Part shown: piece after piece, positions 18,040 to 27,049 of the stretch
Numbering within the stretch: the stretch's first letter is position 1
Layout: every line of letters starts with the position of its first letter
From: Rhizobium sp. BK650
GTDB taxonomy: Bacteria > Pseudomonadota > Alphaproteobacteria > Rhizobiales > Rhizobiaceae
DNA length: 64,000 nt
Reading direction: 5' to 3'
NCBI RefSeq assembly: GCF_014195325.1
Contig: NZ_JACIBK010000008.1
Location: 62,001 to 126,000, forward strand
Position numbers and translations under genes: made by a program
Notes under the pieces: generated by a model
Seen by the model: only the letters and a program-made list of their open reading frames with translations
The model's database searches: none
What the model was told of the DNA's origin: nothing

Positions 18040-20502
18040 CTAGGCATTGTCTCCCTCTGTGGAAGTCGCCGCCTTCCCTTTCTCCGTGCTCTTGACGCCC
18101 CATTTCCAGCCGCTGATCTCGGGCATATCATCACCATGTGCCTCGATATATTGCCGGTGCTCGATCAGCTTCCCGCGGATTGCCTGCTTGAAATAGGCTG
18201 CGCGCGCGCCGAGCTGCGGCAGCCGATCGATGACGTCTTCGACGAGATGAAAGCGATCGAGCTGGTTCAGAACGACCATGTCGAACGGCGTCGTGGTCGT
18301 TCCCTCTTCCTTATATCCCCGGACGTGCAGGTTTTTATGGTTGGTTCGCCGATAAGTCAGCCGGTGAATCAACCAGGGATATCCGTGAAATGCGAAGATG
18401 ATCGGCTTGTCCTTTGTGAAGAACGCATCGAAGTCACGATCCGAAAGCCCATGAGGATGTTCGCTCGAGGGCTGAAGCTTCATCAGATTGACGACATTGA
18501 CGACGCGCACCTTCACTTGGGGAAGATGCTCACGGATCAGCTGGACGGCGGCGAGCGTCTCGAGGGTCGGTACATCCCCGCAGCAGGCCATCACCACATC
18601 CGGCTCCGAATCCCGGTCATTGCTGGCCCATTGCCAAATTCCGAGGCCTTCGGCGCAGTGCTTGATGGCTTCATCCATGGTGAGCCATTGCGGCGCAGGC
18701 TGCTTGCCTGCGACGACCACATTCACATAGTTGCGGCTGCGCAGACAATGATCAGTGACGGACAGGAGCGTATTGGCATCCGGCGGAAGATAGACCCGGA
18801 TAACCTCCGCCTTCTTGTTGATCACATGGTCGATGAAGCCTGGATCCTGATGAGAAAAGCCGTTGTGATCCTGTCTCCACACATGCGAACTCAGGAAGTA
18901 GTTGAGCGAGGCGATCGGCCGCCGCCAAGGAATGTGGTTGCACACTTTCAGCCATTTGGCGTGCTGATTGAACATCGAGTCGATGATGTGAATGAAGGCC
19001 TCGTAGCAGGAAAAAAAGCCATGACGCCCGGTTAGCAGATAGCCTTCAAGCCAGCCCTGGCATTGATGCTCGCTCAGAACCTCCATGACGCGGCCATCCG
19101 GCGACAGGTGATCGTCTTCGGGATAGATCTCGGCCATATAGCAGCGATCCGTCACCTCCAGCACATCCTGCCAGCGATTGGAGTTGTTCTCGTCTGGGCT
19201 AAACAGCCGGAAGTTCTGGCTGTTGAGATTGAGCTTCATCACGTCGCGCAGGAACTTACCCATGAGGCGAGCGGATTCTGCCGTTACCGATCCCGGCTTC
19301 GGCACCGAGACGGCATAATCACGGAAATCCGGCATCTTGAGATCGCGCAGCATCAGCCCGCCGTTCGCATGCGGATTGTCGCTCATGCGGCGATGCCCGG
19401 TCGGGGCCAGCACGGCCAGCTCAGCCCGCAATTTGCCGTTACTGTCGAAAAGTTCCTCGGGCCTGTAGGTCTTCATCCAGTGTTGAAGCACCTTGATATG
19501 TTCCGGCTTGTCCATATCGCCCATCGGAACCTGGTGCGAACGCCAATAGTCTTCGCATTTCTTGCCGTCGATTTCGGAAGGGCAAGTCCAGCCCTTCGGT
19601 GTGCGGAAAACGATCATCGGCCATGCAGGACGGCGGACATTCCCTTTGTCTCGTGCATCCGCCCAGATCTTTTTGATCGACGCAACGGCAGTGTCCATCG
19701 CTGCGGCAAGCTGCTGCTGTACCTGATCGGGCTCGTGGCCTTCCACGAAAAGGGGTGCGTATCCCATGCCCTCAAAGAACTTTACCAATTCCTCCTTGGG
19801 AATACGGGCAAGGAAGCAGGGATTGGCGATCTTATAGCCGTTGAGGTGCAAGATCGGCAGAACGCATCCGTCACGGGCAGGATTGAGAAACTTGTTGCCA
19901 TGCCATCCCGTCGCGAGGGGGCCCGTCTCGGCCTCCCCGTCACCGACGACACAGGCGACAATCAGATCGGGATTGTCGAAGGCTGCGCCATAGGCATGGC
20001 TGAGTGCGTAACCGAGCTCGCCACCTTCATGTATGCTTCCGGGTGTTTCGGGGGCGACGTGGCTCGGGATGCCGCCGGGAAAGCTGAACTGCTTGAACAG
20101 CCGTTTCATGCCCTCCTCGTCCTGGCCGATATTCGGGTAGAATTCGCTGTAGGTCCCTTCCAGATAGGCATGTGCGACGAGCGACGGTCCACCGTGGCCA
20201 GGGCCGATCACATAGATCATGTTGAGGTCGTCGCGCTTGATCACCCTATTAAGGTGCACATAGAGCATGTTCAGGCCCGGCGAGGTTCCCCAATGGCCGA
20301 GCAGCCGCGGCTTGATATGTTCGCGTGCGAGGGGCTTCTTGAGCAGGGGATTGTCGAGCAAATAGATTTGCCCGACCGAAAGATAGTTTGATGCCCGCCA
20401 GTAAGCGTCCATCAGCCGGAGCTCTTCGGCCGATAGCGGCATTTTTCCAGGCGACGCTACCGAGACTTTTTTGTTCATCACTGCCGTGTCAAGTGAAGCC
20501 AT
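18040..20502 (-). CDS. xfp: Xylulose-5-phosphate/fructose-6-phosphate phosphoketolase
   Basis: 820 residues from the ATG at 20502 (GGGAG seven bases upstream), the usual phosphoketolase length. Thiamine-diphosphate enzyme that splits xylulose-5-P or fructose-6-P into acetyl-P plus glyceraldehyde-3-P or erythrose-4-P. Clear family blocks: GHWGTSPGLNMLYVHLNR, GPGHGGPSL, the diphosphate/Mg motif GDGEAETGPLATGWHGNKF, and HLNGYKIANP. The CBS-BON gene lies 86 bases upstream on the same strand and probably shares its promoter, giving a low-oxygen carbon-metabolism context. No acetate kinase gene is adjacent. Confidence 0.95.
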   Translation of the reverse strand: MASLDTAVMNKKVSVASPGKMPLSAEELRLMDAYWRASNYLSVGQIYLLDNPLLKKPLAREHIKPRLLGHWGTSPGLNMLYVHLNRVIKRDDLNMIYVIGPGHGGPSLVAHAYLEGTYSEFYPNIGQDEEGMKRLFKQFSFPGGIPSHVAPETPGSIHEGGELGYALSHAYGAAFDNPDLIVACVVGDGEAETGPLATGWHGNKFLNPARDGCVLPILHLNGYKIANPCFLARIPKEELVKFFEGMGYAPLFVEGHEPDQVQQQLAAAMDTAVASIKKIWADARDKGNVRRPAWPMIVFRTPKGWTCPSEIDGKKCEDYWRSHQVPMGDMDKPEHIKVLQHWMKTYRPEELFDSNGKLRAELAVLAPTGHRRMSDNPHANGGLMLRDLKMPDFRDYAVSVPKPGSVTAESARLMGKFLRDVMKLNLNSQNFRLFSPDENNSNRWQDVLEVTDRCYMAEIYPEDDHLSPDGRVMEVLSEHQCQGWLEGYLLTGRHGFFSCYEAFIHIIDSMFNQHAKWLKVCNHIPWRRPIASLNYFLSSHVWRQDHNGFSHQDPGFIDHVINKKAEVIRVYLPPDANTLLSVTDHCLRSRNYVNVVVAGKQPAPQWLTMDEAIKHCAEGLGIWQWASNDRDSEPDVVMACCGDVPTLETLAAVQLIREHLPQVKVRVVNVVNLMKLQPSSEHPHGLSDRDFDAFFTKDKPIIFAFHGYPWLIHRLTYRRTNHKNLHVRGYKEEGTTTTPFDMVVLNQLDRFHLVEDVIDRLPQLGARAAYFKQAIRGKLIEHRQYIEAHGDDMPEISGWKWGVKSTEKGKAATSTEGDNA

Positions 20503-20588
20503 CTCAGTCTCCCAATCAAAATGACATTGCTGGATCTCGCCGGCCCGTTTCATGAAGGCCGGTGCAGTCTCATGTGGATGCTGCGGTC

Positions 20589-21260
20589 CTATTGCGGAGG
20601 AGATTCCGGGAAATGCTCCACCACACCGCGGACGCCGTTGACGCCTTCCGCGAGAATCCGCGCGGCCCTGCGGCAAGCCGCCGTCTCGACATTACCCCAA
20701 AAATGCACGACCCCATTAGCGACCGTCACGGACACATCCAGTCCTTCCAGGCCGGTATTTTCACCGAGCCGGACAAGAATGCTGCGTCGGATGGCTTCGT
20801 CACCAGTGGCCGTATCGTCCGATTTTGCCGAGTAAATTACCTGCAGAAGGTCGGCGCGGCTGACGATGCCGACGAGATTGCCGTCCCGCAGGACCGGAAT
20901 GCGCTTGATGCCGCGGTCCTGCATGAGCCCGGCAACACGGGAAAGGGGCGCATCTTCGTCGATCGTGACAGGCTCGGGTGTCATGACGTCACCCACTCTC
21001 CATGCACATCGTTTTACAAAAGCGTTCGCCCTGTCATCCGGGCCAACTCCCATGTCCGTCTTCAGGGCGAATGTTCCACTGGATAGCTCCGTTCGACGGA
21101 TCAGATCGCCCTCGCTGATGATACCCAACAAGCGTCCACCGTCGTCAACGACAGGAACTCCGCTTATGTGCTGGTCGGACATCAGTCTGGCCGCATGCCG
21201 AACGCTATGGTCAGGTGATATTGTGACAACCGTTGTCGTCATTACGTCTTTGACGAGCAT
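20589..21260 (-). CDS. CBS-pair plus BON domain protein
   Basis: 223 residues from the ATG at 21260. Two CBS motifs (MLVKDVMTTTVVTISPD..., about residues 1-60, and VGDVMTPEPVTIDEDAP..., about 85-145) form a Bateman adenosine-nucleotide-binding module; the C-terminus (about 155-220) is a BON domain (RSILVRLGENTGL, VANGVVHFWGNVET). Such proteins are energy or redox sensors often controlled by FNR/FixK. It is the first gene before xfp. Partner unknown. Confidence 0.88.
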   Translation of the reverse strand: MLVKDVMTTTVVTISPDHSVRHAARLMSDQHISGVPVVDDGGRLLGIISEGDLIRRTELSSGTFALKTDMGVGPDDRANAFVKRCAWRVGDVMTPEPVTIDEDAPLSRVAGLMQDRGIKRIPVLRDGNLVGIVSRADLLQVIYSAKSDDTATGDEAIRRSILVRLGENTGLEGLDVSVTVANGVVHFWGNVETAACRRAARILAEGVNGVRGVVEHFPESPPQ

Positions 21261-21588
21261 GTCGATCCACCGCAGATCTGAACGACGGGAATCTTCTTCT
21301 ATCTGTGCCAGAGGCAGGGATAGATAAAGCGTGTGCGCGAAGAAGCCTCCCAACAAAGCTCGAAGAGCCTAATCGGATACTACCACATTTTGCATTGAGC
21401 AGGATCAATCGGACGTCACAAATCTGTTTACGGTGACCGAAGGGGCAACGAACGCCCTCCGCCATCGCAAATGGAATGGACTTCGATCGAAGCTCGGCCT
21501 GTTTTGCTTTGACGAGTCGGTTATGGCGATTCGTAGCATGCGCGACGAGACGTTTGAATTTCGCTATGACCAATACGAAGGCTTATTT
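21261..21588. other. Intergenic region between CBS-BON gene and IS481 element
   Basis: About 330 bases holding the upstream region of the CBS-BON/xfp genes. The FixK-like box at 21395-21408 is the only motif I can name. No coding sequence is convincing: the minus-strand frame over 21211-21573 only extends into the CBS frame region and has no domain. Confidence 0.5.
21395..21408 (-). promoter_or_regulatory. FixK/FnrN-like anaerobox
   Basis: On the minus strand the sequence reads TTGAT-CCTG-CTCAA, one mismatch from the TTGAY-N4-RTCAA consensus of rhizobial FixK/FnrN. It is centred about 141 bases before the CBS-BON start codon, which requires a leader of roughly 100 bases if it acts at -41.5. 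Microaerobic induction of CBS-domain protein and phosphoketolase would be biologically sensible. Confidence 0.45.
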
Positions 21589-22888
21589 TGCCCGATCTGA
21601 GAGATAGGTGACGGAGCGTACTGGAGACATGGGTAACACTTTTCGCTTTTGCGGGAGGTGTTGATGCCGTGGAGAGAGACTTCGGTGATGGAGGAACGTC
21701 TTCGTTTTGTCGCCCGGTTGCTGGAGGGCGAAGGGATGAGCGAGGTTTGCTGTTCGTTCGGCATCTCGCGCAAGACCGGCTACAAGATCTTCAACCGCTA
21801 CAGGGACGAAGGTCTGGAAGCGCTGACGGACCGGTCGCGTCGGCCGGTGCGTTATGCCAATCAACTGCCCGAACCGGTCGAGGCGATGATCGTGCGACTC
21901 AAGAAGGACAAGCCGCACTGGGGGGCGCGCAAGATAAGGGAGTTGCTGGTCAAACGGCTGGCCGGCGACGTGCGGGTGCCAGCCAGAAGCACGGTGCATG
22001 CGGTGCTCGACCGATACGGCCTTGTGAGCCAGGCCCGCAAGAGGAACCGGGCGAACAAGGCCGTGGGAACGCCGCTGTCGGCGCCGCTCGATCCCAATGA
22101 CCTGTGGTGTGCCGACTTCAAGGGCGAGTTCAAGCTTGGCGATGGCCGATATTGTTACCCGTTGACGGTCACCGACCAGGCTTCGCGCTATCTCCTATGC
22201 TGCGAAGCTTTCGAATCGACACGGGAGCGCGGCGTCTTCGAGGCCTTCCACCGGCTGTTTGACGAGCGTGGCCTGCCAGACGCCATCCGCTCCGACAACG
22301 GCCTGCCATTTGCCAGCCCCAACGGGCTCTCCAATCTGTCGAAGCTGTCGGCATGGTGGCTGAGGCTCGGTATCGCGCTCGAGCGCATCAGGCCGGGCCA
22401 TCCGCAAGAGAATGGCCGGCACGAGCGCATGCACCTGACGCTGAAGAAAGAGGCCACGCGTCCACCCGGCCGCAACATCCTGCAGCAGCAGGCGCGCTTC
22501 GATGCATTCATCAGCGAATTCAATACCGAAAGGCCGCACGAGGCGCTTGCCATGAAGGCGCCCGCAGACATCTACACGCCATCGGCGCGAACCTATCAGG
22601 GGCTGCCGCAGATCAGCTATCCCTTCCACGACAAGGAGGCACTGGTCACCAGTTGCGGTCGCATCTGCATCCATCGCAAGAAGATCAACATCTCGACCGT
22701 CATGGCCGGTCACAGGCTCGGCCTCAAGGAGGTCGACGACGGTATTTGGCTCGTCAGCTTCATGCACTATGATCTCGGATATATCGATCTGGAGCAGAGG
22801 ACTTTGCAAACCATCGACAACCCGTTCGGCACGAGGTTGTCACCCATGTCTTAGGAACGATCTGTTACCTATGTCTCCGGGTCGGACA
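21589..22888 (+). mobile_element. IS481-family insertion sequence
   Basis: About 1.3 kb with a single intact transposase gene. The ends are imperfect inverted repeats of about 50 bp: left end beginning TGCCCGATC, right end finishing GGTCGGACA, each containing two tandem copies of a GAGACATAGGTnAC-like unit. The transposase stop codon lies inside the right repeat region. No convincing target duplication is visible. The right end is 10 bp from the encoded CCA end of tRNA-Gly. Confidence 0.8.
21664..22854 (+). CDS. IS481-family transposase
   Basis: 396 residues from the ATG at 21664, which has GGAGG five bases upstream (the frame is open from TTG 21649). N-terminal helix-turn-helix (MSEVCCSFGISRKTGYKIFNRY) followed by the RNaseH-like rve core. 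The DDE triad is in CADFKGEF, IRSDNG and PQENGRHERMH, all intact. The full-length frame suggests the element may still be active or was recently so. Confidence 0.92.
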   Translation: MPWRETSVMEERLRFVARLLEGEGMSEVCCSFGISRKTGYKIFNRYRDEGLEALTDRSRRPVRYANQLPEPVEAMIVRLKKDKPHWGARKIRELLVKRLAGDVRVPARSTVHAVLDRYGLVSQARKRNRANKAVGTPLSAPLDPNDLWCADFKGEFKLGDGRYCYPLTVTDQASRYLLCCEAFESTRERGVFEAFHRLFDERGLPDAIRSDNGLPFASPNGLSNLSKLSAWWLRLGIALERIRPGHPQENGRHERMHLTLKKEATRPPGRNILQQQARFDAFISEFNTERPHEALAMKAPADIYTPSARTYQGLPQISYPFHDKEALVTSCGRICIHRKKINISTVMAGHRLGLKEVDDGIWLVSFMHYDLGYIDLEQRTLQTIDNPFGTRLSPMS

Positions 22889-22898
22889 AATGGGAAAC

Positions 22899-22973
22899 TG
22901 GAGCGGGCGAAGGGATTCGAACCCTCGACCCCAACCTTGGCAAGGTTGTGCTCTACCCCTGAGCTACACCCGC
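22899..22973 (-). tRNA. tRNA-Gly (anticodon GCC)
   Basis: Read on the minus strand: acceptor GCGGGTG pairs with CGCCCGC, D-arm GCTCAGGGGTAGAGC, anticodon arm CAACCTTGCCAAGGTTG with anticodon GCC, T-arm GAGGGTTCGAATCCCTT. Discriminator T is followed by an encoded CCA (22899-22901). It decodes GGC/GGU glycine codons. Confidence 0.97.
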
Positions 22974-23039
22974 TCAAATCCGCACCGGTCCGGGGTAGTA
23001 AGTAGCGGACCGTGGGCGTCACCTTGCGGCGACGGGCGC

Positions 23040-23068
23040 TATATCGCCCAAACGATTTTCAAATGCAA
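23040..23068 (-). promoter_or_regulatory. Candidate promoter for tRNA-Gly
   Basis: On the minus strand TTGCAT - 17 bases - GATATA, about 65 bases upstream of the mature tRNA 5' end, leaving room for a short processed leader. Matches to the consensus are partial, so this is tentative. Confidence 0.3.
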
Positions 23069-23228
23069 CAGGGAAATGACGGAAAAACGAAGAAAAGTTT
23101 TGGCAGTGGAAAACCGGCTTTGCAAAGGCCGCGAATGCAGGGCAAAGCGTCGGTCTCGAAGGTTGCCAAGCCCACGAGGCGGACGTAAGCAGTCCGTTAA
23201 ACCTGCTTCTTTCTCGTTTGATGGAACG

Positions 23229-23741
23229 ATGATGACCGAAAACAAGCCCAGGACTCGCCAGGATCTTCTCGTCTTTCTCGATGGTCTCGGCATTGCCCAC
23301 AGTACCAAGGACCATGCGCCGGTTTTCACGGTCGCCGAATCGGTGGCGCTGCGGGATGAGATTCCCGGCGGGCACACAAAGAACCTGTTCGTGAAGGATA
23401 AGAAGGATCGGTATTTCCTGCTGACAGTGGAGGAAAACGCCGCCGTCGACCTCAAGCAGGTCCATACTCTGATCGGCGCTTCCGGCCGCGTCTCCTTCGG
23501 CAAACCCGAGAAACTGATGGAATATCTGGGCGTCATTCCAGGCGCTGTTACAGCGTTCGGCGCGATCAACGATACCGGCAACGACGTCACCTTCGTGCTC
23601 GATGCGGATCTGATGCATGAAGAGATCATCAACTGCCATCCGCTCTCCAATGATGCAACCACTTCGATCGCCAGCGCCGATCTCATACGATTCATGGAAG
23701 CGACGGGGCATAAGCCGCTTGTCTTGAAAGTGACGTCCTGA
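23229..23741 (+). CDS. Prolyl-tRNA editing protein (ProX/YbaK family)
   Basis: 170 residues; single YbaK/aa-tRNA-deacylase domain. The lysine of the GGHTK motif (Lys51) corresponds to the conserved catalytic-site lysine of ProXp-ala enzymes, which free-standing in alphaproteobacteria hydrolyse Ala-tRNA(Pro) because their short ProRS lacks the editing insertion. Start is ATG 23229 or the adjacent ATG 23232, with GGAA upstream; the longer open frame back to 22890 crosses the tRNA gene region and is not real. Monocistronic. Confidence 0.88.
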   Translation: MMTENKPRTRQDLLVFLDGLGIAHSTKDHAPVFTVAESVALRDEIPGGHTKNLFVKDKKDRYFLLTVEENAAVDLKQVHTLIGASGRVSFGKPEKLMEYLGVIPGAVTAFGAINDTGNDVTFVLDADLMHEEIINCHPLSNDATTSIASADLIRFMEATGHKPLVLKVTS

Positions 23742-23797
23742 CATACGATTTTAGCGCTATCAGAGACGCCGGCAGATCGGCGCGGCGGGAGATACCT

Positions 23798-24769
23798 ATG
23801 AGTGGCAGCGACAATCCTTATAACGGTTCCTTCGGCAACCAGATGTCGGCAACAGCAAGCTATGGCACCGCACCCCAGCCTGCGGCGGGCAGCGGTCATA
23901 TTAAGGACACGACGACGGCGAATTTTTCGAAGGATGTTCTGGAGGAATCGCGCAACCAGCCCGTATTGGTCGATTTCTGGGCGCCCTGGTGCGGCCCCTG
24001 CAAGCAGTTGACGCCCGTCCTGGAAAAAGTCGTCAACGAAGGCCAGGGCCGCGTCAAGCTGGTCAAGATGAATATCGACGATCATCCCTCGATCCCCGGT
24101 CAGCTCGGCATCCAGTCCATTCCAGCCGTCATCGCCTTCGTCAACGGTCGCCCGGCCGACGGCTTCATGGGTGCGGTTCCGGAAAGTCAGGTCCGCCAGT
24201 TCATCGATCGTGTTGCAGGTCCTGTAGGTGCCGATCAGGCCGCTGAGATCGAAGCCGTTCTGGCGGAAGCGGGCGAATTACTTGCCGCCGGCAACATCAA
24301 TGAAGCGGGGCAGCTTTATGGCGCGATCATGCAGGCCGAACCGGAAAACGCCAAGGCTCTCGCCGGCATGGCCGAGTGCCTGATCGCCGCCGACCAGCAT
24401 GGCGAGGCTCGCCAGATGTTGAGCGAGTTGTCTGAGGCGCTTGCCAAGGAGGCAGGTATTCAGGCGGTCCTGAAGAAACTCGATCAGATCGAGGAAGCCC
24501 GCAAGCTCGGCGATCCCGTCGCTTTGGAGCGCGAGCTTGCATCGAACCCGGATCATCACGAGGCCCGCCTGAAACTCGCCAAGATCCTCAACGTCGAGGG
24601 CAAGCGCGAGGAAGCGGCGGAACACCTGCTCACCATCATGCGTAAGGATCGCGCCTTCGACGACGATGGGGCGCGTCGCCAGCTTCTGCAGTTCTTCGAG
24701 GTCTGGGGATTCAAGGATCCGGCGACTGTTTCGGCTCGCCGCAAGCTTTCCTCGATTCTGTTTTCCTGA
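23798..24769 (+). CDS. Thioredoxin-TPR protein (CnoX/YbbN family)
   Basis: 323 residues. A thioredoxin domain (about 35-145) with active site WCGPC at 64-68 is followed by TPR-like helical repeats (about 155-320) ending in the RRKLSSILF segment. Escherichia coli CnoX is a redox-linked holdase working with GroEL; it has lost the second active cysteine (SxxC), whereas here both cysteines are kept, so thiol-disulfide activity is likely. Annotated in many rhizobia as 'trxA'. It precedes the LON-domain gene, an arrangement common in the Rhizobiaceae. Confidence 0.88.
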   Translation: MSGSDNPYNGSFGNQMSATASYGTAPQPAAGSGHIKDTTTANFSKDVLEESRNQPVLVDFWAPWCGPCKQLTPVLEKVVNEGQGRVKLVKMNIDDHPSIPGQLGIQSIPAVIAFVNGRPADGFMGAVPESQVRQFIDRVAGPVGADQAAEIEAVLAEAGELLAAGNINEAGQLYGAIMQAEPENAKALAGMAECLIAADQHGEARQMLSELSEALAKEAGIQAVLKKLDQIEEARKLGDPVALERELASNPDHHEARLKLAKILNVEGKREEAAEHLLTIMRKDRAFDDDGARRQLLQFFEVWGFKDPATVSARRKLSSILFS

Positions 24770-24871
24770 GTTTGCCGCATCCACCCTTGCGTTTTTACAT
24801 AAGGGCACCACATTTCTCGTGGGAGCGGGCGCCGCAGATGCGTCCGCCGAAGGAGTGCGGGACTAGTCTTC

Positions 24872-25543
24872 ATGCAAGTTGGCAATGCCAGATATCTGAA
24901 GCCCAGCGATCTACCGGATGAGGTTGCAGTTTTTCCGCTGACAGGTGCGCTTCTCCTGCCTGCCGGGCAGTTGCCGCTCAATATCTTCGAGCCGCGTTAT
25001 CTCGCGATGTTCGATGCCGCATTGGCCGGAAACCGTCTGATCGGCATGGTGCAGCCGGCACATGGCGAGCATGAAGACAAGACGCATGCACCTGAGCTTG
25101 CGGCAGTCGGCTGCCTTGGCCGGATTACCTCTTATGCCGAGACCGGTGACGGACGTTACATTGTCTCGCTGACGGGCGTGTGCCGCTTCCGGCTGCTGGG
25201 GGAACGATCGCACGGCCAGCCGTTCCGCACCTTCCGTATCGCGCCGTTCATATCGGACCTCTCCGCCGAGAATGAGGAGGAAGCCGTCGACCGCAGCGCG
25301 CTGCTGACGGCTTTCAAGGCCTATCTCGATGCCAATAAGCTGGAAGCCGATTGGGAAAGCGTGGAGCGCGCCAGCAACCTTACCCTCGTCAATTCACTCG
25401 CGATGATGTCGCCCTTCGGCCCGGCTGAAAAGCAGGCGCTGCTCGAGGCACCCGATCTGAGGACCAGAGCGGAAACCTTGATTGCCATTACGGAAATCGT
25501 GCTTGCCCGTGTTTTCGGCGATTCCGATACCGTGCTGCAGTAG
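24872..25543 (+). CDS. LON substrate-binding domain protein (peptidase S16-like, no protease domain)
   Basis: 223 residues consisting only of the N-terminal substrate-recognition domain of Lon (EVAVFPLTGALLLPAGQLPLNIFEPRY is the typical opening). There is no AAA+ or Ser-Lys protease part, so it is not a protease. Function of stand-alone LON-domain proteins is unknown; an adaptor role is an inference. It ends 8 bases before the Trm112-like gene, so the two are probably co-transcribed. Confidence 0.9.
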   Translation: MQVGNARYLKPSDLPDEVAVFPLTGALLLPAGQLPLNIFEPRYLAMFDAALAGNRLIGMVQPAHGEHEDKTHAPELAAVGCLGRITSYAETGDGRYIVSLTGVCRFRLLGERSHGQPFRTFRIAPFISDLSAENEEEAVDRSALLTAFKAYLDANKLEADWESVERASNLTLVNSLAMMSPFGPAEKQALLEAPDLRTRAETLIAITEIVLARVFGDSDTVLQ

Positions 25544-25551
25544 GGGACGCT

Positions 25552-25740
25552 ATGGACGAAAAGCTGAGCCGGGTTGATCCCAAACTTCTCGAACTTCTCG
25601 TCTGCCCGCTGACCAAGGGGCGGCTTTCCTATGACCGCGAGCATAACGAACTCGTTTCGGAAAAGGCTCGTCTTGCCTATCCTATTCGGGACGGCATTCC
25701 GATCATGCTGGTTTCGGAAGCGCGCAGCCTCGAAGACTAA
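25552..25740 (+). CDS. Trm112/YcaR-family small protein
   Basis: 62 residues. Contains LLELLVCPLTKGRL and the C-terminal LAYPIRDGIPIML, the signature of the Trm112-like (UPF0434/YcaR) family. The eukaryotic homologue activates RNA and protein methyltransferases; the bacterial role is not settled. Only one of the usual zinc cysteines is present. Convergent with the UbiH-type gene nine bases away. Confidence 0.9.
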   Translation: MDEKLSRVDPKLLELLVCPLTKGRLSYDREHNELVSEKARLAYPIRDGIPIMLVSEARSLED

Positions 25741-25749
25741 GGCGTAAGA

Positions 25750-26964
25750 TCAGAGCGCTTCGCCTGCAAGCAGCCGCGGATTGTTCTTGGCTGTGGTTCC
25801 TGCTGCCTGGCCGATGAAGAAGGATTTTAGGCTGGGCAGGCGATCGACGATGCCGAGCCCGAAATCGCGTGCAATACGGATCGGCGTCATGTCGTTTGAA
25901 AAGAGACGATTCAGCACATCTGTCGTGACACCCATGCGGAACGTGTCGAAGCGGCGCCAACTCTGATAGCGCTCCAGAATATTGATGGCGCCGATATCGA
26001 GACCGAGGCGATCAGCTTCGACGATCGTTTCGGCCAGCGCTGCCACGTCCTTGAAGCCGAGGTTGAGGCCCTGGCCGGAGATCGGATGGATGCCATGCGC
26101 TGCGTCGCCGGCAAGGGCAAAGCGTGGGGCGACGAAGGAGCGGGCGAGTGTCAGACCGAGAGGAAAGGCTCGCTTGTCGCCAACGACCCTGAGAGCCCCG
26201 AGCTTGTGGCCGAAGCGGCGTTCCAATTCCTCCTCGAAAACCAGATCGTCGGCGGCGACAAGGCGGTTGGCGTCGTGCGTCCGCTCGGTCCAGACCAGCG
26301 ATGACCGGTTGTTGCGCAGCGGCAGGATGGCGAAGGGGCCGGATGGAAGAAAATGTTCTTCGGCGCAGCCGTGATGCGGGCGTTCGTGCTCGACCGTGGT
26401 GACGATGCCGGACTGGCCGTAGTCCCAGGTCACGGTCTTGATGCCGGCAAAGTCGCGTAGCCTTGAGCGCACGCCGTCGCAAGCGACCAGCAGGCGCGAC
26501 TGCACCGTACTGCCGTCCGAAAGGCTGACTTCGATATTGGTGTCGCCGGTTTTCAGTCCCGTGGCACTGAGACCGTGGCGGATCTCGATCCCGAGCCGTT
26601 CGCACAATCCGCGTAGTGCGCCGACCATCACAAAATTCGGGATCATGTGCGCGAATGGCCGACCATCGGCCACTTCGCCGTCGAAGGTGAGGAAGATCGG
26701 GCGGACAGGATCGGACATCCTGGAATCGGTAACGACCATCTTATTGATCGGCTGCGCTTCCGGCTCGATCTCGTCCCAGATGCCGAAGACTTCAAGCATC
26801 TTCGTCGCTGCCGCAATGATGGCAGAGGCGCGCATATCGCTTTTCCAGGCATGCTCGGGCGCCGCCTCGACGACGGCGACATCGAGATGAGGTGCCGCCT
26901 GCTTGACCGCCACGGCCACGGACAGGCCAACATAACCTCCGCCCACAACCAGCATGTCCAGCAT
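25750..26964 (-). CDS. UbiH/UbiF/COQ6-family FAD-dependent hydroxylase
   Basis: 404-residue flavin monooxygenase. FAD-binding GGGYVG at 8-13, the substrate/NADPH-linked DG motif in VACDGVRSRLR, and the second FAD motif LAGDAAHGIHPISGQGLNLGFKD. These enzymes hydroxylate the ring of ubiquinone precursors. Which ring carbon is modified cannot be told from sequence because alphaproteobacteria use one to three homologues with differing regioselectivity. Divergent from tesB with 85 bases between the starts. Confidence 0.88.
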   Translation of the reverse strand: MLDMLVVGGGYVGLSVAVAVKQAAPHLDVAVVEAAPEHAWKSDMRASAIIAAATKMLEVFGIWDEIEPEAQPINKMVVTDSRMSDPVRPIFLTFDGEVADGRPFAHMIPNFVMVGALRGLCERLGIEIRHGLSATGLKTGDTNIEVSLSDGSTVQSRLLVACDGVRSRLRDFAGIKTVTWDYGQSGIVTTVEHERPHHGCAEEHFLPSGPFAILPLRNNRSSLVWTERTHDANRLVAADDLVFEEELERRFGHKLGALRVVGDKRAFPLGLTLARSFVAPRFALAGDAAHGIHPISGQGLNLGFKDVAALAETIVEADRLGLDIGAINILERYQSWRRFDTFRMGVTTDVLNRLFSNDMTPIRIARDFGLGIVDRLPSLKSFFIGQAAGTTAKNNPRLLAGEAL

Positions 26965-27049
26965 CGTCCGCTCCTGTTACTTTTTACGATCAGATGCGAT
27001 CTATATAGATCATCATATTGCCACTTCCTACCGCCGGGAGCCGAACAAA

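Noticed and set aside
19063..20391. 442-residue plus-strand frame over phosphoketolase
   Set aside because: Antisense to a strongly conserved enzyme gene; no recognisable motif.
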